A DNA stretch of 64,000 bases from Acuticoccus sp965213555 (GTDB lineage: Bacteria > Pseudomonadota > Alphaproteobacteria > Rhizobiales > Amorphaceae): positions 2,294,001-2,358,000 of the forward strand of contig NZ_OZ243890.1 in the NCBI RefSeq assembly GCF_965213555.1. Direction: 5' to 3'. Position 1 is the stretch's first letter; each line of letters starts with the position of its first letter. The notes under the pieces were generated by a model. It saw nothing but the letters and a program-made list of their open reading frames with translations, was not told the origin of the DNA and did not search any database. A program made the translations under genes and the position numbers. Below are positions 1-8,666 of the stretch, piece by piece.

Positions 1-552
1 GAGCCCCCGCTCGACGGCCAGCAGGCCGATGTGGGTGCCGTAGGCGCCGGACTGCGAGACGATGGCGAGCGGGCCTCGGGGCGGCATGGCGCGCTCGAAG
101 AGGCTCGCGAAGGTGGCGCAGACGCCGGAGGCCGCCGCGTAGTGCCCAAGGCAGTTCGGCCCGAGCATGACGATGCCGAGCCGGCGGGCCATGGCGACGA
201 GCTCGTCCTGGGCGGCGGCGCCGTCCGCGCCGACCTCCGCGAACCCTGACGAGAAGATCACCGCCGCTCGTGCTCCCTTGTCCGCTGCGTCAGCGAGGGT
301 TTGCGGCACGTGCTTGGCGGCGACTGCGACGATGACGAGGTCGATGGTTCCGTCCGCCTCGGCGAGGGAGCGGACGGCGGGCAGCCCCTGGATAATGTCG
401 TACTTCGGGTTCACCGGGACGATCCTCCCCGCATAGCCGGACCGCCCCATGTGGGCGATGGGCCGGCCGCCGATGCGGGTGGGATCGTCGGAGGCGCCGA
501 CCACCGCGATGACGCGGGGATCGAACAGGGGCGTGAGGTCGCGTCGCGTCAT
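1..552 (-). CDS. Acetate-CoA ligase family protein (NDP-forming), N-terminal part
   Basis: The gene runs off the left edge, so only about 184 N-terminal residues are visible. They form a CoA-binding Rossmann domain: near the start is LFDPRVIAVVGASDDPTRIG, followed by GYAGRIVPVNPKY and DLVIVAVAAKHVP. This is typical of the ADP-forming acetyl-CoA/acyl-CoA synthetase family, which activates organic acids as CoA thioesters using a phosphohistidine intermediate. The catalytic histidine and ATP-grasp region lie outside the window. I took the ATG at 552. An in-frame GTG at 594, just after the stop of the upstream TRAP binding protein gene, is an alternative. It is probably cotranscribed with the two dctP genes, which suggests it activates the acid that the TRAP system imports. 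Confidence 0.85.
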   Translation of the reverse strand, partial: MTRRDLTPLFDPRVIAVVGASDDPTRIGGRPIAHMGRSGYAGRIVPVNPKYDIIQGLPAVRSLAEADGTIDLVIVAVAAKHVPQTLADAADKGARAAVIFSSGFAEVGADGAAAQDELVAMARRLGIVMLGPNCLGHYAAASGVCATFASLFERAMPPRGPLAIVSQSGAYGTHIGLLAVERGL

Positions 553-600
553 CGGGCCGGCGTGGACCTGATCGACGCGAGCGGCCTGCGACACGGGTGG

Positions 601-1737
601 TCAGGATGCGACGCCGTAGTCGTCGGGAAGCTTGTCGTACACCTCTGACTTCAGGCGCTCGATGAGGCCCTCGCGGTTGTCCTCGCCGACCTCCGCGATG
701 ATGCCCTCCCACTTGTCGAGGAGCTCCTGCATCGTGTCGATCATCCCGGAGGCGTCCTCGATCCCGTACTCGGAGCGGGCAACCTCGACCATGGTCGGCA
801 GGTCGGCCTCCACGAAGGCCACCTTGGCGTCGATCATCGCCTGGGGCGCTTCGATGACCGTCACGCCGTGGTCGGCGGCCTCGGCGATCACCTCCTCGTC
901 CGTCTCGAGGTAGACGAATGAGGTCTCGACCGCCGCGCGCGCCGCCTCGTCGAGCAGCATGCGACGCTGCTCGTCCGTGAGGTTCGACCAGAAGTCCTGG
1001 TTGAAGGCGTACAGCGCCAGCGAGTGGTAGGTCCCGAGGTTGAGGTCGATCATGTATTCTGCGGTGTCCCACAACGAGTAGGATCGCAGCGCGCCCGGGG
1101 CCTGGATCGCGATGTCGAGGGCCCCCTTGTCCAGCCCCTCGAACATCTCGCTCGCCGGCACGTTCACCTCGACCCCGCCAACCGACTGCACCCAGCGCGA
1201 CCACAAGGAGCCCGGGCTGCGGAACTTCTTGCCCTCAAGGTCCTCCATGGTGCGGATCGGCTCGTTGGAGATCAGCCGGTACGGCGCGGTCGAGTAGGTG
1301 CCGGTGTAGACGAGGTTCTGCTCGGCGAACTCGGCGAGGCACGGCTCGCAGTGCAGCAGGTTGAACTCGGTCATCGCCGCCATAGCGACGAGGCTGCCGG
1401 GCGTCGCCATCCCCATCTCGGCGACGACCTGGGCATGGGGCAGCTCGGCCGGAAAGTAGGTGAGGCCAAGCATGCCGACGTCGGCGATGCCGTCGCCGAG
1501 CCCGGACAAGGTCGGCTTGGCGCCGAGCAGCGCGCCGCCCTGGAAGTAGCGCACCTCGAACGCGCCGTCCGCCTCCAGCCTCTCGATCAACGGGTCGTAG
1601 GCGCCGACGGCGACCGGGTGCTTAGGCCCCACCCAGAGCGACGCCGTCATGGAGGTCTGCGCCACCGCAGGGGCGGTGGCCGCTGCGAACAGGGTGAGCG
1701 CGGCGAGGGTGCGGCGAGCCGCGGTCCGGCGAAGCAT
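601..1737 (-). CDS. dctP: TRAP transporter substrate-binding protein, DctP family (copy 1)
   Basis: This 378-residue periplasmic solute receptor has a cleavable signal peptide (residues 1-26, cleavage at AVA|QTS). The mature protein contains the TRAP-family segments EGKKFRSPGS and PASEMFEGLDKGALDIAIQA, which line the carboxylate-binding cleft in DctP/YiaO proteins. It also carries a conserved CxxC (LLHCEPC). It is a close paralogue of the gene directly upstream at 1801-2937 and has the same length. By family it delivers a carboxylate or similar acid to the DctQ-DctM permease encoded divergently at 3284-5136. The substrate cannot be read from the sequence. Confidence 0.93.
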   Translation of the reverse strand: MLRRTAARRTLAALTLFAAATAPAVAQTSMTASLWVGPKHPVAVGAYDPLIERLEADGAFEVRYFQGGALLGAKPTLSGLGDGIADVGMLGLTYFPAELPHAQVVAEMGMATPGSLVAMAAMTEFNLLHCEPCLAEFAEQNLVYTGTYSTAPYRLISNEPIRTMEDLEGKKFRSPGSLWSRWVQSVGGVEVNVPASEMFEGLDKGALDIAIQAPGALRSYSLWDTAEYMIDLNLGTYHSLALYAFNQDFWSNLTDEQRRMLLDEAARAAVETSFVYLETDEEVIAEAADHGVTVIEAPQAMIDAKVAFVEADLPTMVEVARSEYGIEDASGMIDTMQELLDKWEGIIAEVGEDNREGLIERLKSEVYDKLPDDYGVAS

Positions 1738-1800
1738 GGGAGTCCTTGAAGCTGGTAGAAGGATGGGACCGGGGCGCGAGCCCCGGCCGCGTGCGGCAGG

Positions 1801-2937
1801 TCAGCCGGCGACGCCGTAGTCGTCGGGCAGCTTGTCGTAGATCTCGGTCTTCAGCCGCTCGAGCAGCCCGTCGCGGTTGTCGGCGCCGACCTCCTCGACG
1901 ATGCCGTCCCACTTGTCGATGAGCTCCTGCATCTTGTCGACCATCGGCTGCGCGTCCTCGATGCCGTACTGATCACGGGCGACCTCGATGAGGACGGGGA
2001 TGTCGTCCTCGACGAACTGAGCCTTGGCCTCGGTGAGCTCGGCCGGCGCTGAGATCACCTCGACGCCGTGGTCGGCGACCTCAGCGAGCACCTCCTCGTC
2101 CGTCTTGGTGTACTCGAGCGTCGCATCGAGCCCGGCCCGCGCCGCCTCGTTGAGGAACATGCGGCGCTGCTCGTCGGTGAGGTCGCTCCACCAGTCCTTG
2201 TTGAAGGTGAGGAGCGAGAGGGAGTGGTAGGTGCCGAGGTTGAGGTCGGTGACGTACTTCGCCGTGTCCCACAGCGAGTAGGAGCGCAGCGCGCCCGGCG
2301 CCTGGATCGCGATGTCGAGTGCGCCCTTGTCGAGCCCCTCGAACATCTCGCTGGACGGCACGTTCACCTCGATGCCGCCGACGGACTGCGCCCAGCGCGA
2401 CCATAAAGAGCCGGGAACCCGCATCTTCTTGCCTTCAAGGTCGGCGAGCGTGCGCACAGGCTGCTTCGAAATGATCGAGTAGGGTGAGGTCGCGTAGGTG
2501 CCCGTGTAGACGAGGTTCTGCGCTGCGTACTCCTCGAGGCAACCGTCGCAGTGCAGGAGGTTGAACTCGGTCATCGCAGCCAGCGCGACGAGGTTGTTCG
2601 GCGTCGCAAGCCCCATGTCAGCGACGATCTGCGCGTGCGGGAATTCAGCTGGGAAGTAGGTCATCGCGAGGATGCCGACGTCGGCGATCCCGTCGGAGAC
2701 GCCCGATAGCGTCGGCTTCGCCCCGAGTAGGGCGCCGCCCTGGAAGTAGCGCACGTTCCAGTCCTCGTCCGCCTCGAGTCGCTCGATCATCGGGTCGTAG
2801 GCGCCGACCGCGACGGGATGCTTGGGTCCGACCCAGATCGAGGCGGTCATGCTTGTCTGCGCGTTGGCGCGGTCCTGGTGTCCGCCGACGATGGCGGCGA
2901 CGAGCGTCACGGCGATGAGTGTGGTCCAGCGGGCCAT
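1801..2937 (-). CDS. dctP: TRAP transporter substrate-binding protein, DctP family (copy 2)
   Basis: This 378-residue receptor has a signal peptide (residues 1-26, cleavage ANA|QTS) and a mature sequence nearly collinear with copy 1. By eye the two are about three-quarters identical, including the CxxC (LLHCDGC) and the LDKGALDIAIQAPGALRSYS stretch. It is the promoter-proximal gene of the minus-strand operon, 63 bp upstream of copy 1. The differences cluster in surface helices, with little change around the binding-site arginine region (KKMRVPGS), so the two receptors may bind related ligands with different affinity. Both probably serve the single DctQM permease encoded divergently. Confidence 0.93.
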   Translation of the reverse strand: MARWTTLIAVTLVAAIVGGHQDRANAQTSMTASIWVGPKHPVAVGAYDPMIERLEADEDWNVRYFQGGALLGAKPTLSGVSDGIADVGILAMTYFPAEFPHAQIVADMGLATPNNLVALAAMTEFNLLHCDGCLEEYAAQNLVYTGTYATSPYSIISKQPVRTLADLEGKKMRVPGSLWSRWAQSVGGIEVNVPSSEMFEGLDKGALDIAIQAPGALRSYSLWDTAKYVTDLNLGTYHSLSLLTFNKDWWSDLTDEQRRMFLNEAARAGLDATLEYTKTDEEVLAEVADHGVEVISAPAELTEAKAQFVEDDIPVLIEVARDQYGIEDAQPMVDKMQELIDKWDGIVEEVGADNRDGLLERLKTEIYDKLPDDYGVAG

Positions 2938-3283
2938 CAGTGCCGTCCTCCCATGATTGCTGCGACGGCCTCGTGCCGCCTCCGCCGGTCTTGCGCCGGC
3001 AAGGCTCCATCATCACGCGTTTGCCGCCAGGTGCAAGGGCGGGCCGGCCGCACGCCAGGCCGCCGTCCCCGCCCGGCCGTCCGTTGACCGGCGGCCGGGC
3101 GGTCATTACCGTCGGGCTCGGCGAACAAGATGCGCCCGCAGCAAGGGCGCCGGACGACGCCGGGGAGGGGAAGCCGTTGGCGAAGGGATCGAGCCGCGCA
3201 GGCCGACGCGTCTGGCGCGACGGAGGGGCCTTGGACGCTCGCGCGCGGCACTCGTTGCGACCGAGCAGCGGAGGCTGAACCGC
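2938..3283. other. Divergent intergenic region between dctP and dctQ
   Basis: This 346-bp stretch has no convincing gene and must contain the promoters of both TRAP half-operons. It holds a GC-rich inverted repeat, GCCCGGCCG at 3071-3079 and CGGCCGGGC at 3092-3100, that could be an attenuator or a regulator site. ORFs that cross it are read-throughs of random GC-rich sequence; the real dctQ start lies at 3284 behind a good ribosome binding site. Confidence 0.5.
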
Positions 3284-3820
3284 GTGCTCGATCGGGCGAT
3301 CGTCACGCTGTCGAACCTTGTGATGGCGGTCGCCGGCGTCGCGCTGACGCTGATGATGGTGCACGTCACCGCCGACGTCGTCGGCAAGTACTTCTTCAAC
3401 GCCCCCGTGCCGATGACCCTGGAGCTCGTCTCCGCCTACTACATGGTGGGAGTCGTGTTCCTGCCGCTGATGTCCGTGGAGCGGATCAACGGCAACATCC
3501 AAGTGGAGCTCATCGCTGCGGTCCTGCCGCCACTCGCCCAACGCCTCCTCGACATCCTGGCGTACGTGCTCAGCGCAGGGTTCTTTGGGGCGTTGACGCT
3601 CTATACGTGGCGCGTGGCCGTGGACAAGTTCGAGGTCGGTGAGTTCATCATGGGAAGCTACTCGGTCATCACATGGCCGAGCCGCTTCATCGTGCCCGTG
3701 GGGGCCGGGCTCGTCAGCATGCTCCTCGTCCTCAAGCTCGTGCGCGCGATCGCCCGGCTCGCCCGCGGCGACACGAGCCTGCCCGAAGGCGAGGCCCAGC
3801 ACGGGGCGGGCGCGATTTGA
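3284..3820 (+). CDS. dctQ: TRAP transporter small permease subunit (DctQ)
   Basis: This 178-residue membrane protein has four predicted transmembrane helices, starting with TLSNLVMAVAGVALTLMMV. It has the family segment RYFFN-like KYFFNAPVPMTLELVS and the polar loop LMSVERINGNIQVEL. I chose the GTG at 3284 because GGAGG lies nine bases upstream and because the DctQ homology begins there; the open frame extends much further upstream without any family similarity. DctQ pairs with DctM in the inner membrane. The dctM start overlaps the dctQ stop, indicating translational coupling. Confidence 0.9.
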   Translation: MLDRAIVTLSNLVMAVAGVALTLMMVHVTADVVGKYFFNAPVPMTLELVSAYYMVGVVFLPLMSVERINGNIQVELIAAVLPPLAQRLLDILAYVLSAGFFGALTLYTWRVAVDKFEVGEFIMGSYSVITWPSRFIVPVGAGLVSMLLVLKLVRAIARLARGDTSLPEGEAQHGAGAI

Positions 3821-5136
3821 CCGGCCTCCCCCCGGAGGCCATCGGCGGCATCGGCACCGCGATCCTCCTCGCCTTCATCTTCCTGCGCGTGCCCATCGGC
3901 ATCGCGCTCAGCGTCGTCTCCATCGTCGGCATCTACGTCCTGCTCGGACCGCGCGCGGCGGCGGGCATGCTCTCGGAGATCCCCTACGACTTCACCGCGC
4001 ACTGGACGCTGTCGTCCGTGCCGATGTTCCTCCTCATGGGGTTCTTCTGCTTCCACGCCGGGTTGACGGAGGGGTTGTTCCGGCTCGCGCGCTACTTCCT
4101 GTCGTGGTTGCCGGGTGGGCTGTCCATCGCGTCGATCCAGGGAGCGGCGATGTTCTCGGCCGTGACCGGGTCGAGCCTTGCCTGCACCGCCGCCATGGGG
4201 CGCATCGCGGTGCCGGAGATGCTGAAGGCGGGCTACGACAAGGGCCTGTCCACGGGCACCGTCGCCGCTGCGGGGACCATCGGCTCGATGATCCCGCCGT
4301 CGATCATCCTCATCATCTACGGGGTGTTCGTCGAGGCGCCCATCGGCACCCTGTTCATCGCCGCCTTCATCCCTGGCGTCCTCACTGCGGTGCTCTACTC
4401 GGTGATGGTGTGCATCCGTGCCTCCATCGACCCGTCGATTGCGCCGAAGGTCAACGAGAGGGTGACGACGCGGGACCGGCTCCTTGCGATCCGCGACACC
4501 TGGCCCGTGGGGCTCCTCATCGTCGGCGTGTTCGGCGGCCTGTTCTCCGGGGTCTTCACGCCCACCGAGGCCGGGTCCGTCGGCGCCTCGCTCGCCTTCC
4601 TCATCTCGATCGCCAAGCGGGCGATGTCGTGGGGCGTGTTCAAGACCGCCATCATCGAGACGCTGCGCACCACGGCGTCGATCTTCGTCATCGCCATCGG
4701 CGCGCAGCTCCTCACGCGGTTCTTCGCGCTGTCGGGCGTCACCGAGCTCCTTGCCGACTTCGTCTCCGGGCAGGGCTACAGCCAGCTTCAGGTGATCCTG
4801 CTCATCGGCGTCGTCCTGATCCTCCTCGGCATGCTGCTCGACCCCATCGGCATCATGCTCCTCACCATCCCGGTGCTGCTGCCGGTGCTGGAGACCCAGG
4901 CGATCGACCTCATCTGGTTCGGAGTCCTGATGGCGAAGTTCCTTGAGATCGGGTTCATCACCCCGCCGGTTGGGCTCAACGTGTTCGTGGTGAAGGGGAT
5001 CGTCGGCGACCTCGTGCCGACGCACCTCATCTTCCGGGGCATCGCTTGGTTCGTGGTGTCGGACGCCGTGACCGTGACGCTCCTCATCGCGTTCCCAGCC
5101 ATCGCGCTGTGGCTGCCGTCGGTGATCGGGGACTAG
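3817..5136 (+). CDS. dctM: TRAP transporter large permease subunit (DctM)
   Basis: This protein of about 439 residues has at least eleven hydrophobic segments and the classic DctM landmarks: FRVPIGIAL-like FLRVPIGIAL near the N terminus, AMFSAVTGSSLACTAAMG, GTIGSMIPPSIILIIYG, LLDPIGIMLLTIPVLLPV and ITPPVGLNVFVVKG. It is the ion-coupled translocation subunit, normally sodium-driven in TRAP systems. The likely start is a TTG at 3817 that overlaps the dctQ stop (TTGA). No closer start gives a complete first helix. Sodium coupling fits the nearby sodium-pump-type rhodopsin, although that functional link is inference. Confidence 0.92.
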   Translation: MTGLPPEAIGGIGTAILLAFIFLRVPIGIALSVVSIVGIYVLLGPRAAAGMLSEIPYDFTAHWTLSSVPMFLLMGFFCFHAGLTEGLFRLARYFLSWLPGGLSIASIQGAAMFSAVTGSSLACTAAMGRIAVPEMLKAGYDKGLSTGTVAAAGTIGSMIPPSIILIIYGVFVEAPIGTLFIAAFIPGVLTAVLYSVMVCIRASIDPSIAPKVNERVTTRDRLLAIRDTWPVGLLIVGVFGGLFSGVFTPTEAGSVGASLAFLISIAKRAMSWGVFKTAIIETLRTTASIFVIAIGAQLLTRFFALSGVTELLADFVSGQGYSQLQVILLIGVVLILLGMLLDPIGIMLLTIPVLLPVLETQAIDLIWFGVLMAKFLEIGFITPPVGLNVFVVKGIVGDLVPTHLIFRGIAWFVVSDAVTVTLLIAFPAIALWLPSVIGD

Positions 5137-5195
5137 ACCGCGACGCCGCCGCGCTGTGAAGTGCGTGTCCACAGGGGGGGAGGGCGAGCCTTCAG

Positions 5196-6275
5196 ATGAC
5201 CCAATCGCTGCTGACCGACACGGCGGAGCAGGTGTTCGCGGACATCGAGCCGGTGGCGCGCGGCGCGGTCGGCGAGGACGTCTGGTCGGCCGAGCTTTGG
5301 GCGAAGGTGGAGGAGGCGGGCTTCCCGCTGGCGCTCACCTACGCCGGCGAGGAGGACGGCTTCGCGCCGGAGGAGGCGCTTGCCATCGTGCGCGTTGCAG
5401 GGGCGAACGCAGCGCCGGTGCCCATCGGCGAGGCAATGCTTGGCAACTGGCTCCTCGCCCGGGCCGGGCTCGCCACCGCCGACGGGCCGGTGACGCTCGC
5501 GCCGGTCCGTCGCGGGGACGGACCGACGGTTGAGCGGCGCGGCGACGGGGTGCGGCTGTCGGGCCGCCTGCGCGCGGTGCCCTACGCCCGTCACGCGACG
5601 CACCTTGCGGTCCTCGTCGAGCTCGACGGTGCCGCGCACGTGGCGAGGGTGCCCGCCGACGCCTGCCGGATCGAGGAGGGCCGCAACCTCGCCCGCGAGC
5701 CGCGCGACGACGTCGTGTTGGATGCCGACCTTGCTGCCGACGCGCTCGGCCCCTCGCCGGTGGACGCGGACGGCCTGTTCGCCCTCGGCGCGATGGTGCG
5801 CAGCCTTCAGATGGCGGGCGCGCTCGACACCGTGCTTGCCCGCACCGTCGCCTACGCCGGCGAGCGCAAGCAATTCGGCCGGCCCATCGGCAAGTTCCAG
5901 GCGATCCAGCACAACCTTGCCATCGTCGCCGGCGAGGTCGCCGCCGCCCGCGCCGCCGCGGACATGGCGTCCGAGCGGCTCGTGGGCAAGGACGCGGCGC
6001 TCCTCGCCGCCGCCGCCAAGGTCCGCGCCGGCGAGGCTGCGAGCAGGGCCGCGGCGCTGTGCCACCAGATTCACGGCGCGATCGGCTTCACCTTCGAGTA
6101 CCCGCTCCACATCTACACCCAACGCCTGTGGGCCTGGCGCGACGAGTTCGGCGCGGAGCCGGAGTGGGCCGCCCGGCTCGGCGCGGCGGCCATTGCCGCG
6201 GGTCCGCAGGGGTACTGGTCGATGATCACCGCCCTCGACACGCCCGCCCTCGACACCTCGCGCCCCGGAGCCTGA
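5196..6275 (+). CDS. Acyl-CoA dehydrogenase family protein (smaller subunit type)
   Basis: This 359-residue flavoprotein belongs to the acyl-CoA dehydrogenase superfamily. It has the C-terminal-domain signature AGERKQFGRPIGKFQAIQHN, which binds FAD and CoA, and ends with a helix containing QIHGAIGFTFEYPLHIYTQR. The N-terminal and beta-sheet domains are degenerate compared with those of the partner gene at 6279. It resembles the weakly conserved subunits of heteromeric dehydrogenases used in CoA-linked catabolism. A GGGGGAGG-like ribosome site precedes the ATG. The partner starts only 4 bp after its stop, so the two probably form a complex. Confidence 0.88.
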   Translation: MTQSLLTDTAEQVFADIEPVARGAVGEDVWSAELWAKVEEAGFPLALTYAGEEDGFAPEEALAIVRVAGANAAPVPIGEAMLGNWLLARAGLATADGPVTLAPVRRGDGPTVERRGDGVRLSGRLRAVPYARHATHLAVLVELDGAAHVARVPADACRIEEGRNLAREPRDDVVLDADLAADALGPSPVDADGLFALGAMVRSLQMAGALDTVLARTVAYAGERKQFGRPIGKFQAIQHNLAIVAGEVAAARAAADMASERLVGKDAALLAAAAKVRAGEAASRAAALCHQIHGAIGFTFEYPLHIYTQRLWAWRDEFGAEPEWAARLGAAAIAAGPQGYWSMITALDTPALDTSRPGA

Positions 6276-6278
6276 CCG

Positions 6279-7424
6279 ATGGACCAGATCGCCTTCGCCC
6301 CGCCCGTCGACGACGAGGACCTTGCCGGCCTGCGCGAGGAGGTCCGCGCCTTCGTCGCCGAGGCGATGGCGGACCATGGCCCGCGCGAGCGCATCCGCTC
6401 GTGGATGGGCTTCGACGCCGACTTCTCGCGGAAGCTCGGCGAGCGCGGGTGGCTCGGGATGACGTTCCCGAAGACGTACGGCGGCCACGGTCGCACCGCG
6501 CTGGAGCGCTACGTCGTCACCGAAGAGCTCTTGGCGGCCGGCGCCCCGGTCGGCGCGCACTGGATCGCCGACCGTCAGTCCGGCCCGCTCCTCCTGCAGT
6601 ACGGCACCGAGGAGCAGCGCCAGACGATCCTGCCACGGATCGCCGCCGGCGAGTGCTTCTTCTGCATCGGCATGTCGGAGCCGGACTCGGGGTCGGACCT
6701 TGCCGCCGCGCGCACCCGCGCCGAGCCGGTGGACGGCGGCTTCAGGATCAACGGCACGAAGGTCTGGACCACCAACGCGCACCGCTCGCACTACATGATC
6801 CTGTTCTGCAAGACGGGCGAGGCGGAGGACCGGCACGGCGGCGCGAGCCAGCTCCTCATCGACCTCGCGACGCCGGGCATCAAGGTCAGCCCGATCGTCG
6901 ACATGTCCGGCCAGCACCACTTCAACGAGGTCAACTTCGAGGACGCGTTCGTGCCCGAGGAGGCGCTGATCGGTGAGATGGGCGAGGGCTGGTCGCAGGT
7001 GGTGAGCGAGCTTGCGTTCGAGCGCTCCGGGCCCGAGCGCTTCCTGTCGACCTTCGCGCTCCTCACCGAGATGATCCGCGTCGTCGCGGCCGACCCGTCC
7101 CGAGAGGCGGAGGTGACGATCGGTCGTTTGACCGCGCACCTCGTGGCGCTGCGCCGCATGTCGAGGTCCGTCGCCGGGCTCCTGCATCGTGGCGAGAACC
7201 CGTCGCTGCAGGCGACCATCGTGAAGGACCTCGGCGCGGTCTTCGAGCAGGACATCCCGGAGATCGCCCGCGTCCTCGTCCCGCGCGAGGCGGCCGAGCT
7301 TGCCCAGAGCGACTACGACGCGGCGCTCGACTACGCGATGCTCAACGCGCCGTCGTTCTCCCTGCGCGGCGGCACGCGCGAGATCCTGCGCGGCATCATC
7401 GCGCGCGGCCTCGGCCTGAGGTGA
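6279..7424 (+). CDS. Acyl-CoA dehydrogenase family protein (larger subunit type)
   Basis: This 381-residue acyl-CoA dehydrogenase has the full family layout: an N-terminal helical domain, a middle domain with the FAD/substrate motif CIGMSEPDSGSDLAA at about residues 125-140, and a C-terminal domain ending in SFSLRGGTREILRGIIARGL. It probably oxidises the acyl-CoA made from the TRAP-imported substrate, passing electrons to ETF. It lies between a second dehydrogenase gene and a CoA transferase gene that it overlaps (GTGA), so it belongs to one transcription unit. The exact acyl chain is unknown. Confidence 0.92.
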   Translation: MDQIAFAPPVDDEDLAGLREEVRAFVAEAMADHGPRERIRSWMGFDADFSRKLGERGWLGMTFPKTYGGHGRTALERYVVTEELLAAGAPVGAHWIADRQSGPLLLQYGTEEQRQTILPRIAAGECFFCIGMSEPDSGSDLAAARTRAEPVDGGFRINGTKVWTTNAHRSHYMILFCKTGEAEDRHGGASQLLIDLATPGIKVSPIVDMSGQHHFNEVNFEDAFVPEEALIGEMGEGWSQVVSELAFERSGPERFLSTFALLTEMIRVVAADPSREAEVTIGRLTAHLVALRRMSRSVAGLLHRGENPSLQATIVKDLGAVFEQDIPEIARVLVPREAAELAQSDYDAALDYAMLNAPSFSLRGGTREILRGIIARGLGLR

Positions 7425-8659
7425 GGGCGGCGGGCGAGCGCGGCGGGCCGCTCGCGGGGCTCGTCGTCCTCGACCTCACCCGCGTGTTCGCGGGGCCGTG
7501 GGCGACGCAGGTCCTCGCCGACTTCGGCGCGACGGTCATCAAGGTCGAGGAGCCGAGGCAGGGCGACGACACCCGCGCCTGGGGCCCGCCGTTCCAGGAC
7601 AACCCGGCGGACCCGGAGCGGCCGCTGACGCCGTACTTCCTCGCCTGCAACCGCAACAAGAAGTCCATCGCCGTCGACATCGCCTCCGCGGAGGGGGCGG
7701 ACGTGGTGCGTCGCCTCGCCGCCCGCGCCGACGTGATGATCGAGAACTTTAAGGTCGGGGGGCTGAAGCGCTACGGGCTCGACCACGCGTCGCTCACCGC
7801 GCTCAACCCGCGCCTCGTCACCTGCTCGATCACGGGGTTCGGCCAGACCGGGCCCTATGCGCCACGCGGCGGCTACGACTTCCTCATCCAGGGCATGGGC
7901 GGCTTCATGTCCGTCACCGGGCAGCCCGACGGCGAGCCGACCAAGCTTGGCCTGCCCATCACCGACATCGTGACCGGGCTCTACGCCACCATCGCGATCC
8001 AGACCGCGCTGCGCCATCGCGACGCCACGGGGGAGGGCCAGCACATCGACTGCGCGCTGCTCGACGCCACTATCGCGTGCCTGTCCAACCAGTCGCACAG
8101 CTACCTCATGGGCGGGCCCGTACCGCACCGCATGGGCAACGCGCACCCCACGGTCACGCCGTACCGCGTGTTCGCGGTGGCCGACGGGCACGTCATCGTC
8201 GCCTCGGCGGTGGACCGGCAGTACCAGGCGCTGTGCCGGATGCTCGGCCGTACCGACCTTGCGACGGACCCGCGCTACGCAACGAGCCCCGCCCGGCTCA
8301 CGAACCGCGCAGAGCTCGAGGCGGACCTCGAGACCGAGTTCGCGCGCCTCACCAAGGACGAGGCCATCGCGCGGATGGTCGAGCACGGCGTGCCGGGAGG
8401 CCCCATCAACACCGTCGCCGACGTGTTCGACGACCCGCAGGTCAGGGAGCGGCGGATGGTCGGCACGATCACCGATGCGGCGGGGACCACGGTGCCGACG
8501 GTGCGCTTTCCGCCGGTGATGGAGCGCTCCCCTCCCGAGCCGCCGGCGCCACCGCCGCAGCTCGGCGAGCACACCCGCGAGGTGCTCGCCGAGCTCGGTC
8601 TGGACGACGCGGCCGTCGAGCGGATGGCCGAGGCGGGGACGATCCGCCTCGGCCGCTGA
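7421..8659 (+). CDS. CaiB/BaiF family CoA transferase
   Basis: This 412-residue class III CoA transferase begins VVLDLTRVFAGPWATQVLAD, the standard N-terminal fold. It has the catalytic-aspartate region GGYDFLIQGMGGFMSVTG and the interlocked-dimer segment GLYATIAIQTALRHRD. Family III enzymes move CoA between acyl-CoAs and free carboxylic acids through a glutamyl/aspartyl anhydride intermediate. The GTG start overlaps the stop of the preceding dehydrogenase gene. With the synthetase and two dehydrogenases it forms a CoA-dependent pathway for the acid imported by the TRAP system. The gene ends 8 bp before the convergent rhodopsin gene. Confidence 0.92.
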   Translation: MRAAGERGGPLAGLVVLDLTRVFAGPWATQVLADFGATVIKVEEPRQGDDTRAWGPPFQDNPADPERPLTPYFLACNRNKKSIAVDIASAEGADVVRRLAARADVMIENFKVGGLKRYGLDHASLTALNPRLVTCSITGFGQTGPYAPRGGYDFLIQGMGGFMSVTGQPDGEPTKLGLPITDIVTGLYATIAIQTALRHRDATGEGQHIDCALLDATIACLSNQSHSYLMGGPVPHRMGNAHPTVTPYRVFAVADGHVIVASAVDRQYQALCRMLGRTDLATDPRYATSPARLTNRAELEADLETEFARLTKDEAIARMVEHGVPGGPINTVADVFDDPQVRERRMVGTITDAAGTTVPTVRFPPVMERSPPEPPAPPPQLGEHTREVLAELGLDDAAVERMAEAGTIRLGR

Positions 8660-8666
8660 CGTTGCG

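Noticed and set aside
5133..7187. Minus-strand open frame of about 680 codons opposite the acyl-CoA dehydrogenases
   Set aside because: Composition is typical of an antisense shadow in GC-rich DNA; both dehydrogenases on the plus strand are well supported.
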